Assembly (NCBI GenBank): GCA_002731665.1
Contig: PCCJ01000122.1
Location: 1 to 10,594 of the forward strand
Reading direction: 5' to 3'
Source of the DNA: Actinomycetota bacterium
Lineage (GTDB): Bacteria > Actinomycetota > Acidimicrobiia > Acidimicrobiales > Poriferisodaliceae
DNA: 10,594 nucleotides
Part shown: positions 1 through 5,675 of the stretch, in pieces
Numbering within the stretch: the stretch's first letter is position 1
How the letters are laid out: each line of letters opens with the position of its first letter
Notes under the pieces: generated by a model
Told to the model about the DNA's origin: nothing
Databases searched by the model: none
What the model saw: only the letters and a program-made list of their open reading frames with translations
Program-made: the position numbers and the translations under genes

Positions 1-75
1 AGGCTCCAGCTAAGAAGGCTGTTGCTAAGAAGGCTCCAGCTAAGAAGGCTGTTGCTAAGAAGGCTCCAGCTAAGA
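1..75 (+). repeat. 30-bp tandem repeat coding for the Lys/Ala tail
   Basis: Bases 1-30 and 31-60 are identical and 61-75 repeat the first half of the unit, giving 2.5 visible copies of a 30-bp unit coding for ten residues (APAKKAVAKK). Identity at third codon positions suggests recent expansion by slippage or recombination. The array continues leftwards out of the window. Confidence 0.9.
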
Positions 76-83
76 AGAAATAG
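1..83 (+). CDS. C-terminal tail of a HupB/histone H1-like nucleoid protein (5' truncated)
   Basis: Only the last 26 codons are inside the window; the frame starts at base 3 and ends at the TAG at 81-83. The tail reads as alternating APAKK and AVAKK pentapeptides and ends in KKK. Such Lys/Ala/Pro-rich tails are known on actinobacterial HU proteins (HupB/Hlp) and on bacterial histone H1-like proteins, where they bind DNA without sequence specificity and compact the nucleoid. The N-terminal body lies outside the window, so an HU fold cannot be confirmed; another protein with a Lys/Ala-rich tail (for example a ribosomal protein or translation factor) is possible. A strong hairpin follows directly, marking the end of the transcript. 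Confidence 0.7.
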   Translation, partial: APAKKAVAKKAPAKKAVAKKAPAKKK

Positions 84-90
84 AATCGTT

Positions 91-125
91 TGTGGTTTCA
101 GCTCTTAGCGCCAGCTGAAACCACA
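91..125. terminator. Perfect 13-bp hairpin between convergent genes
   Basis: The arm TGTGGTTTCAGCT (91-103) and its exact reverse complement (113-125) flank a 9-base loop. It starts 8 bases after the stop codon of the histone-like gene and lies between that gene (+) and the leftward SnoaL-like gene (-), so it could serve both strands. No long T-tract follows on the plus strand; terminators of this type without a T-tract are common in actinobacteria. Confidence 0.75.
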
Positions 126-196
126 CAGTTCTCCTGTTTATGTCTCACCAGATAGTCCTTACGGCGAGTTCTATGCATAAGAATCGACGCCATGGC

Positions 197-670
197 CTAC
201 GGTTCGCGACCCTCAAGGAATCGCTTTTCCACCCATCCAGCTTCGTAAGGGGTAAAGAAAGCGACATCGACTTTTAGTTGATCAATTAGCCATCCTTCAT
301 TCGACCTCAAGTAAACGTCGGAGTAAGTGGCGGCAAGCCAAGCCGCTCCGCCTAACGTGGAGTCCGTGCAAGGTTGAAAAAGAAGCCAATGCCCCACGGC
401 GTGGTCACCATTGACTTCGATTATCGGATTCATGACTTGATGACGGGCTATCAAAACTCGTTTTGCGGCACCTATAAAGTGCCGCCTGATTTCTTCCCGA
501 CCATTTGCTACACCGAATGTCTTCCCGCCATCCCAAATACCTTGTTCTGTAAAAATTCCTGCAATGCCATCGGCATCATAACCATCATCGCAAAACTTGC
601 AGTAGAGGGCTTTGAGCTGTTTAATCGCTTCTATGTCTTCAAGTCGACGCAGTCGTGCTTCAATATCCAT
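197..670 (-). CDS. SnoaL/NTF2-like domain protein
   Basis: The protein has 157 residues and matches the SnoaL-like branch of the NTF2 fold, a cone-shaped alpha+beta barrel found in polyketide cyclases, scytalone dehydratase, steroid isomerases and many uncharacterised proteins. The N-terminal helix (RLRRLEDIEAIKQLKALY, residues 7-24) followed by C-K-F-C-D-D is typical; residues 42-57 hold the W-x-G strand, His77 lies in the pocket region and WLAATYSDVYLR (111-122) is a late strand. The substrate cannot be inferred. The ATG at 670 is preferred because the family pattern starts there and AAAAGG lies 12 bases upstream; a TTG at 691 would add seven residues. No signal peptide is seen. The gene may be its own transcript, 174 bases downstream of the pentapeptide gene and ending towards the 91-125 hairpin. 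Confidence 0.85.
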   Translation of the reverse strand: MDIEARLRRLEDIEAIKQLKALYCKFCDDGYDADGIAGIFTEQGIWDGGKTFGVANGREEIRRHFIGAAKRVLIARHQVMNPIIEVNGDHAVGHWLLFQPCTDSTLGGAAWLAATYSDVYLRSNEGWLIDQLKVDVAFFTPYEAGWVEKRFLEGREP

Positions 671-844
671 GATGAAAATAATCCTTTTCAAATAGGTGAC
701 GGCATATCAATGATTTGAATAACCTCCAAATAGAAAATGGATCTGGAACCAATTTGATTGCCGGCTTCTTATGATTCTTAGCGCTGATAATTATGAGGAG
801 ACCAATTGAGGCACTGAGTAAACAGTATTGGCGTTTTGACTATC

Positions 845-1372
845 TTAAACGTCGAAAATAGTACCTGTCGTGACAGCGTCAGTAAATATTGTTTCAGTTA
901 AGTCGCCATCCAGGCGGCAGTCAGTCAGGTTGGCGCCGGAAAGATTTGCATAACTAAAATTTACGTACGTTCTATGTGCGTACGCGCGATTAGCTCTAAG
1001 TAAGTTCGCCTTGACTAAAGTAGCGTTCGTGAAATTAGCTAAATACAGATTACTCTGAGACAAGTTCGCTTCAGTTAAGTTCGCGCCGGTGAGATTCGCA
1101 TTAGTTAAGTTCGCACTGGTGAGGTTTGCATTGCTTAAGTTCGCACCGCTCAAATCCGCTCCAGACAAGTCGGACCCGGATAACTGGCAGCGAGTCAAAT
1201 CAGCGGAAGTCATGTTAGCTCCTGCCAAATCAGCACCGGAAAGATTTGTATCAGAAAGTTTCGAACCTCGAAGGTCAGCTTCATACAGGTTTACCCCTTG
1301 AAGGTCGACGTGTCTAAGATCAGCCGCTGCCAGCATGGAATGGGGACCGATCTGGTCATTGGTGTTGTCCAT
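845..1372 (-). CDS. Pentapeptide-repeat protein
   Basis: The protein has 175 residues and consists almost entirely of A(D/N)Lxx pentapeptides from about residue 15 to 165 (ADLRH, VNLYE, ADLRG, then runs of GANLS/SANLT/NANLT). Such repeats fold into a right-handed quadrilateral beta-helix. Known members include the DNA-mimicking gyrase protectors Qnr and MfpA, but most have no assigned role, and the sequence alone does not show gyrase binding. The repeat is interrupted near residues 129-139 (NRAYAHRTYVN), which may form a loop or break in the helix. There is no signal peptide or membrane segment, so a cytoplasmic place is likely. The ATG at 1372 is chosen because the repeats start just after it and AGG lies 9 bases upstream; an upstream ATG at 1534 would add 54 residues without repeats, overlapping the divergent methyltransferase start. 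Confidence 0.88.
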   Translation of the reverse strand: MDNTNDQIGPHSMLAAADLRHVDLQGVNLYEADLRGSKLSDTNLSGADLAGANMTSADLTRCQLSGSDLSGADLSGANLSNANLTSANLTNANLTGANLTEANLSQSNLYLANFTNATLVKANLLRANRAYAHRTYVNFSYANLSGANLTDCRLDGDLTETIFTDAVTTGTIFDV

Positions 1373-1520
1373 ATGTGAATACCTAGTTTGTTGTCTGCTG
1401 TGGGTAAGAATAGAGGAAGCGAGGCTTACCGAACTCAACCAGCAATCTGTTTTGGTCACATGATAATCAAAGTATTTGGCGAGAATTATCGTTATAGCCT
1501 TGCGCTGCGAATGGCGACGG

Positions 1521-1526
1521 TATTGT
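1521..1526 (+). promoter_or_regulatory. TANNNT -10 box, leaderless methyltransferase start
   Basis: TATTGT is followed by exactly 6 bases and then the ATG at 1533. A -10 box placed so that transcription starts at the A of ATG fits leaderless transcription, common in actinobacteria. No Shine-Dalgarno sequence precedes this ATG. TTGCGC at 1500-1505 could be a weak -35 with a short 15-base spacer. Confidence 0.5.
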
Positions 1527-1532
1527 GCGGGC

Positions 1533-2339
1533 ATGCAGAACTCAGTGCAATCTCATTATCAGAGCAGCGGGATAGTTAAGCGAATTCGGGAAGCCTTAAC
1601 TAAAGCTGGTTACGACCTAGAAAATTTAGATCCTGACGCATTAGCGGGAGCAGATGAGTTTCACGTAGGCGGTCGAAAAGTAACTAGTTTGATAGCTGAC
1701 GAGCTTGATGCGCATTCTGATAATTCTGTCTTAGACGTAGGATGCGGTATCGGTGGGACATCTCGATACCTCGCTCGAACAACAGGAGCGCGCGTTACTG
1801 GAATTGATCTGACCCCTGAATTTGTTGATGCTGCAATTCAACTTTCAAAGCTTGTAGGAATGGAGGATTGCGTCAATTTCCAACAGGGTTCTGCGACAGA
1901 AATACCGTTCGAAAAAAATGTATTTGATATCGTGACGATGCTCCACGTTGGTATGAACGTTGAAGACAAACTCCTTATGATGACTGAGCTTGAGCGGGTC
2001 TGTAAGCCAGGCGGGAAGATAATGATTTACGATGTGACGCTCACTAGTACCGAGACAATAAACTACCCGATGCCATGGGCCACTACCGAAGAGTTTAGCT
2101 TTCCCGAACCTGCCTCAAAATATATCGAAGCGGCTAAGGCATCCGGCCTCGTTTTCCTAAAGCAAGTTGACTACGGAAAGTTAGCAAAAAAGTTTTTTAC
2201 TTCGGTACCAGACGAACCGCCAGCTCTGACGCTAGGCCACCTTATGGGCCCAAGATTTATGTCTATGAGAGATAATCTAGCGCTAGCAGTAAGTGACGAA
2301 GTAGTGTCACCGGTCATGATGATCTTCCGCTCGGGTTGA
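1533..2339 (+). CDS. SAM-dependent class I methyltransferase, sarcosine/dimethylglycine N-methyltransferase-like
   Basis: The protein has 268 residues and should be a soluble Rossmann-fold methyltransferase. The N-terminus carries HYQSSGIVKRI (8-18) and DEFHVGG (41-47), seen in glycine/sarcosine N-methyltransferase-like enzymes. Motif I is VLDVGCGIGG (66-75), the acidic ribose-binding residue is Asp92 in GIDLTPEFV, the next SAM motif is around Ala121-Phe126, and HVGMNVEDK (138-146) and the KPGG turn (158-161) follow. Family members methylate small amines, for example in glycine betaine synthesis; the exact substrate here is inference. The ATG at 1533 is chosen because homology starts a few residues later and a leaderless -10 box sits 6 bases upstream; the frame stays open back to 1476 without family sequence. 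It is divergent from the pentapeptide gene and convergent with the amidohydrolase. Confidence 0.85.
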   Translation: MQNSVQSHYQSSGIVKRIREALTKAGYDLENLDPDALAGADEFHVGGRKVTSLIADELDAHSDNSVLDVGCGIGGTSRYLARTTGARVTGIDLTPEFVDAAIQLSKLVGMEDCVNFQQGSATEIPFEKNVFDIVTMLHVGMNVEDKLLMMTELERVCKPGGKIMIYDVTLTSTETINYPMPWATTEEFSFPEPASKYIEAAKASGLVFLKQVDYGKLAKKFFTSVPDEPPALTLGHLMGPRFMSMRDNLALAVSDEVVSPVMMIFRSG

Positions 2340-2409
2340 TGTAAGCAATTATTTCTCGAACAAATAACGGAGTTTCGTAATGGAAGTTTTCTACTCGGTA
2401 GCGCTGACG

Positions 2410-3429
2410 TTAAGAAATTTTAGGCAATCTGTAAGCATCAGCGGCAGTGTCATGGAACAACCATTTCTTTTCGCCATTTGAATAATTTACGGCAATCTTT
2501 TTGAAGGCGTTCCAAAGGACTGTGTACCCCGCCCCGCGCCGATCAACCGGGAAGTTAGATTCAAACATGCACCGCTCTGGTCCAAATAACTCGATCATTT
2601 CTTTGATTGGGGCTTCCCAGGCTTCCACTAACTGAGAAGAGGTCGCAGGATTATCTTGCTTATCCCATCTAAATCCCATCATCGGCATGCCAATTCCGCC
2701 TAGTTTCAAAAACGTATTGGGGCAAGAAGCAAGCTCTGTCATTGCCTCTTTCCAGAATTCAAGAATTATATGACGCTGGTCTTTATACGGACCGGTGCCT
2801 AAGATACATCCCAGGTGATCTATCACAATAGGTGTTCCCGGACAGTTTTTCGCGACTTCAGCAAGCTCAAAAAGCTGCGGGTGATAGACCATAGCATCGT
2901 AGGTGTAGCCAAGGTCGCCAAGTTTACGTACCCCCTCTAAATAGAGCGGATCATTCATGAGAATAGTTTGCTCTCTAGATAAAGGCGGATGGCTATCTTG
3001 GGCTGTTATAAATCTGATTCCTCGAAACCGCCCACGCCCGGCCTCCTCATGAGCTTCGAGCACCTCATCGACAGCATCGCCTAGAGTAAGATCAGCGTGA
3101 GCGATAATTGCTGCTATCTCAGGCTTGCCAGAGCTAGCGCTTTCCTCTGCTATCTGAGCTACAAATTCAGTTTCGCCTACGGGTTTAAAACGTTCTGGCC
3201 CAGTTTGTTTGTATTCGGCGCGGCACTCCAGATAAACGGTGCTGACAACATTATGGCCCGAACCAATGTCACGGTGCAGGTCCTCAAGAAGATATGGCCA
3301 ACCAGTGTGACCTTCGTCAAGCCATAAATGGTGATGAGGGTCAAGAATCGGAAGTTCGGGATCAATGGCGGTTTCTTCAATTTGAGCAATCCATGCAGCA
3401 TTAGTATCACCGGCTAGATTTGATGGCAT
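2410..3429 (-). CDS. Metal-dependent amidohydrolase (Amidohydro_2, TIM-barrel)
   Basis: The 339-residue protein is the usual length for the Amidohydro_2 family, which includes 2-pyrone-4,6-dicarboxylate lactonase (LigI), fuconolactonase and related decarboxylases. The signature D-x-H-x-H-x-W is DPHHHLW (30-36), giving His32 and His34 at the end of strand 1. GIRF (137-140), VIDHLG with His205, and FLKLGGIG (240-247) mark later strands. Strand 8 reads CMFESNFPVD (287-296), so the usual catalytic Asp of the SDxP motif is Asn292, with Asp296 nearby. It probably hydrolyses a lactone, ester or amide of a small organic acid in the cytoplasm; the substrate is unknown. The ATG at 3429 is supported by GGAG 8 bases upstream, so unlike several neighbours this gene has a leader. 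Confidence 0.88.
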   Translation of the reverse strand: MPSNLAGDTNAAWIAQIEETAIDPELPILDPHHHLWLDEGHTGWPYLLEDLHRDIGSGHNVVSTVYLECRAEYKQTGPERFKPVGETEFVAQIAEESASSGKPEIAAIIAHADLTLGDAVDEVLEAHEEAGRGRFRGIRFITAQDSHPPLSREQTILMNDPLYLEGVRKLGDLGYTYDAMVYHPQLFELAEVAKNCPGTPIVIDHLGCILGTGPYKDQRHIILEFWKEAMTELASCPNTFLKLGGIGMPMMGFRWDKQDNPATSSQLVEAWEAPIKEMIELFGPERCMFESNFPVDRRGAGYTVLWNAFKKIAVNYSNGEKKWLFHDTAADAYRLPKIS

Positions 3430-3601
3430 TGGCTGAGCTCCAAAAGGCGTAAGAAAATAAAGAAAGTGTTTTCGCTATCGAGTCTTTCAGAAAACGGAGG
3501 GTCCTGACCAACGACCTAGAAGAAATTTATGACTCATAGTTCCAGGCGGTAAAGTTCGATCGCGTGTCCACTTTGCACCTAAAGTTTGGCTGAGGTTGGT
3601 T
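3430..3601. promoter_or_regulatory. Divergent intergenic region between amidohydrolase and serine hydrolase
   Basis: These 172 bases must hold the promoters of both flanking genes. For the serine hydrolase, TAAAGT at 3580-3585 is a possible -10 box and GAGG at 3592-3595 lies 6 bases before the ATG at 3602. No clear -35 box or palindrome is visible. Confidence 0.4.
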
Positions 3602-4783
3602 ATGGAATTGCAAGATAATATAGACAGAGAATTAAACAATGCTATGAGCAATGGTGTCGCCCCTGGCGCCGTCGCAATAGTGGTAAACAAAAACCAGACT
3701 CTCTACGAGAAAAGTTTCGGACTTCAATCTCTGCGTACTCAGTCGCCCATGGCGATAGACAGTATTTTTAATATTGCTTCGATGACCAAGCCAGTCGCGG
3801 CTTTAGGCTGTATGCGCGCAGTAGAACAGGGCCTATTGGATCTTGATCAAAACGCTGGCGAACTAATTCCTTGGCTTGACGAAGTGCAAGTTCTCGACGG
3901 GTTCACATCATCAGGCAAGCCGATAATGCGCAACGCGCACACACACATAACCCTGCGTAAGTTACTGACGCATACATCAGGTTTCGTCTATGAAGTTTGG
4001 AACAGTAACCAGAATAAGTTTCTGCAGCTTGCTGGACCCGAGATAGCTAGCAACGGGGCCATCGCAAGCTTAGAACAACCGCTAGCTTTCGAACCTGGCG
4101 AAAAATGGGGTTACGGACCCGGAATCGACTGGGCAACTAGGCTGCTCGAGGCAGCTACTAATCAACCCCTCTCGAAGTATCTTGAAGCGGAAATATTTAA
4201 GCCGCTAGGAATGAGCGACACCAGCTTTGAACCCATCAGAGTAGGTGAAGAAAAGTTTGGCCGTAGGGCAGCGCTCCACCGAGCTACTTCACATGGCTAC
4301 AAGACAATGAAGGATGGCACTCTTGACCGGGCATCTAGTCGCGAGTTCGACGGCGGCGGCGGTGGTCTGTATTCCACAGCAGCTGATTACGGCAAATTCA
4401 TGCAGCTACTTTTAAACGAAGGAAATTTTGAAGGAAAAAATATTCTCTCTCGTGAAACTGTGAAGCTAATGAGCGGAAACCAAATAGGAGCCCTCCGAGT
4501 CCCCCAAATGCGCTCAACGAACTACTTTTTGAGCGCTGACACTGACTTTTTACCCGGCATTGAAAAATCTTGGGGCCTATCTTTTCTAATTAACGAAGAG
4601 AATAACCCTGGAGGGCGAGATAAAGGATCGTTGAGCTGGGCTGGGTTGTGTAACACTTACTTTTGGATTGACCCTACAAATGAAATTGCTGCGGCTCTCT
4701 TGTTTCAGCTACTCCCTTTTGCGCATCCCCCTGTCATCGAGCTATTGAGCCGATTTGAGAAAGCGATCTACAAAAATTTATAA
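3602..4783 (+). CDS. Serine hydrolase, class C beta-lactamase fold (EstB/LovD-like)
   Basis: The protein has 393 residues and belongs to the beta-lactamase (PF00144) superfamily of penicillin-binding-protein-like esterases. SMTK (60-63) is the SxxK motif with nucleophile Ser60 and base Lys63. HTSG lies at 124-127. The Tyr motif is WGYGPGID with Tyr171, close to the YGxxID form of LovD and fungal relatives rather than the YxN of true class C beta-lactamases. The C-terminal SWAGLCNTYFWIDP (from about residue 343) replaces the KTG box, as in EstB/LovD-type enzymes. An esterase or transacylase role is therefore more likely than antibiotic resistance. No signal peptide is visible, so it is probably cytoplasmic. 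The ATG at 3602 has GAGG 6 bases upstream; an in-frame TTG at 3596 is the alternative. Confidence 0.88.
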   Translation: MELQDNIDRELNNAMSNGVAPGAVAIVVNKNQTLYEKSFGLQSLRTQSPMAIDSIFNIASMTKPVAALGCMRAVEQGLLDLDQNAGELIPWLDEVQVLDGFTSSGKPIMRNAHTHITLRKLLTHTSGFVYEVWNSNQNKFLQLAGPEIASNGAIASLEQPLAFEPGEKWGYGPGIDWATRLLEAATNQPLSKYLEAEIFKPLGMSDTSFEPIRVGEEKFGRRAALHRATSHGYKTMKDGTLDRASSREFDGGGGGLYSTAADYGKFMQLLLNEGNFEGKNILSRETVKLMSGNQIGALRVPQMRSTNYFLSADTDFLPGIEKSWGLSFLINEENNPGGRDKGSLSWAGLCNTYFWIDPTNEIAAALLFQLLPFAHPPVIELLSRFEKAIYKNL

Positions 4784-4847
4784 GTCGCGTGAAATTCAAC
4801 GTCTTTATAGGCTGGCCAAAAACTAACTTTTCTGTGGCCTAGCGAAT

Positions 4848-4865
4848 TGCCCCTACAATAGGGCA
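4848..4865 (+). promoter_or_regulatory. Candidate promoter with an operator-like palindrome over the -10 box
   Basis: TACAAT (4854-4859) is a good TANNNT -10 box. It is flanked by TGCCC (4848-4852) and GGGCA (4861-4865), a perfect 5-bp inverted repeat, so a repressor bound here would block the promoter. GGGGAAGGGG (4867-4876) supplies a Shine-Dalgarno sequence 4 bases before the ATG at 4881, giving a leader of only about 15 bases. Confidence 0.4.
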
Positions 4866-4880
4866 TGGGGAAGGGGCAAA

Positions 4881-5411
4881 ATGCCGATTGAAAGACTACA
4901 CCACGTTGCTTATAGATGTCTTGACGCTAAGAAAACTGTTGAGTTCTATGAAGGGTATTTAGATCTTCAATTTGATTCAGCGATCGCAGAAAATATCGTG
5001 CCATCAACAGGAGAGCGATACCCTCACATTCATATTTTTATGAGAATGCCAGATGGAAGTTCCGTAGCTTTTTTTGAGTTACCCGAATCTCCAGCTGCGA
5101 TAGTCGATCCGAACACACCTTTTTGGGTGCAGCACTTAGCTTTGAAAGTGGACAGCCGGTCTTCGTTAATTTCATACAAAACACGTTTAGAAGAAGGTGG
5201 AATAGAAGTCGTAGGACCAATAAATCATACCTTTTGCGAATCTCTATATTTCAAAGACCCGAACGGTCACCGCCTAGAACTTACATCTGACATTGCAAGC
5301 GAAGAATTACTACAAAAAATGGAAACTGAAGCGAGGCCTCTTCTCGAGATCTGGGACGTAACTCGCGAGGCGCCAGAAGTTAATGCTCTGCATGCCTCGG
5401 CACGCCCTTGA
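4881..5411 (+). CDS. VOC (glyoxalase/extradiol dioxygenase fold) family protein
   Basis: The 176-residue protein has the two beta-alpha-beta-beta-beta modules of the vicinal oxygen chelate superfamily. The first opens with LHHVAYRC (6-13) and ends with VAFFELPE (62-69); the second opens with VQHLALKV (83-90) and ends with DPNGHRLELTSD (126-137). The likely metal ligands are His8, Glu66, His85 and Glu133, all at expected positions, so a metal-dependent enzyme such as a glyoxalase, isomerase or ring-cleavage dioxygenase is plausible. Phe-Lys-Asp-Pro-Asn-Gly-His is the usual signature of the final hairpin. About 40 residues after the core form a helical tail without recognised function. The start is supported by the purine-rich stretch just upstream. 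A 97-base gap separates it from the serine hydrolase. Confidence 0.85.
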   Translation: MPIERLHHVAYRCLDAKKTVEFYEGYLDLQFDSAIAENIVPSTGERYPHIHIFMRMPDGSSVAFFELPESPAAIVDPNTPFWVQHLALKVDSRSSLISYKTRLEEGGIEVVGPINHTFCESLYFKDPNGHRLELTSDIASEELLQKMETEARPLLEIWDVTREAPEVNALHASARP

Positions 5412-5675
5412 AAAGAGGCCTTCCATCGGGCTGCTAGGTCATTACAGAGATCAGTTAGAAGAGCGTTTCTGTAAGAGGAGATCCCCAAACCTGCCTATTC
5501 TTTAACGCGAAATATTATTGTAACCGGCGAAAAGATGCTCGCTTGCAACTTCGGCGTTGAGACTTAGAAGTCAAATCTTAAACGGTTAGGGCAAGATCGC
5601 ATGACGCTATTCACGCTGACATAATACTTTTCGTTGATTCTCTTTTAATGAAACCCAATGGGCTAACGTGTGATT
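5412..5675. other. Intergenic region upstream of the selenoprotein gene
   Basis: These 264 bases hold no convincing gene on either strand and no tRNA pattern. Near the right end is the leaderless -10 box of the next gene. An imperfect dyad with arms GACTT and AAGTC (5561-5565, 5568-5572) around AG is the only small palindrome noticed; it could be an operator or chance. Confidence 0.4.
5664..5669 (+). promoter_or_regulatory. TANNNT -10 box, leaderless selenoprotein start
   Basis: TAACGT is followed by exactly 6 bases and then the ATG at 5676, the same geometry as at the methyltransferase and second VOC genes. No Shine-Dalgarno sequence is present. This favours the ATG at 5676 over the in-frame GTG at 5670. 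No good -35 box is seen at 15-18 bases. Confidence 0.5.

Noticed and set aside
374..718. Plus-strand open frame opposite the SnoaL-like gene
   Set aside because: It is antisense to a gene with clear family sequence and has no recognisable domain or start signal.
845..1301. CRISPR-like or non-coding tandem repeats with roughly 15-bp period
   Set aside because: The period is the codon pattern of pentapeptide repeats on the minus strand; there are no identical repeats with unique spacers. The plus-strand open frame at 1089-1301 is the reverse shadow of the same repeat.
1373..1534. 54-residue N-terminal extension of the pentapeptide protein
   Set aside because: It has no repeats, starts inside the divergent methyltransferase start, and the ATG at 1372 has a better upstream sequence.
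3487..3690. Minus-strand open frame overlapping the start of the serine hydrolase
   Set aside because: It overlaps the divergent promoter region and the real gene's N-terminus, and its translation has no family features.
3602..4783. A beta-lactamase giving antibiotic resistance
   Set aside because: The SxxK motif is present, but the Tyr motif is YGPG rather than YxN, there is no signal peptide, and the C-terminal WAGLCN segment replaces KTG, all pointing to an esterase or acyltransferase of the EstB/LovD type.
5412..5675. tRNA gene, for example tRNA-Sec, near the selenoprotein
   Set aside because: No T-loop consensus or cloverleaf with acceptor pairing could be found on either strand.
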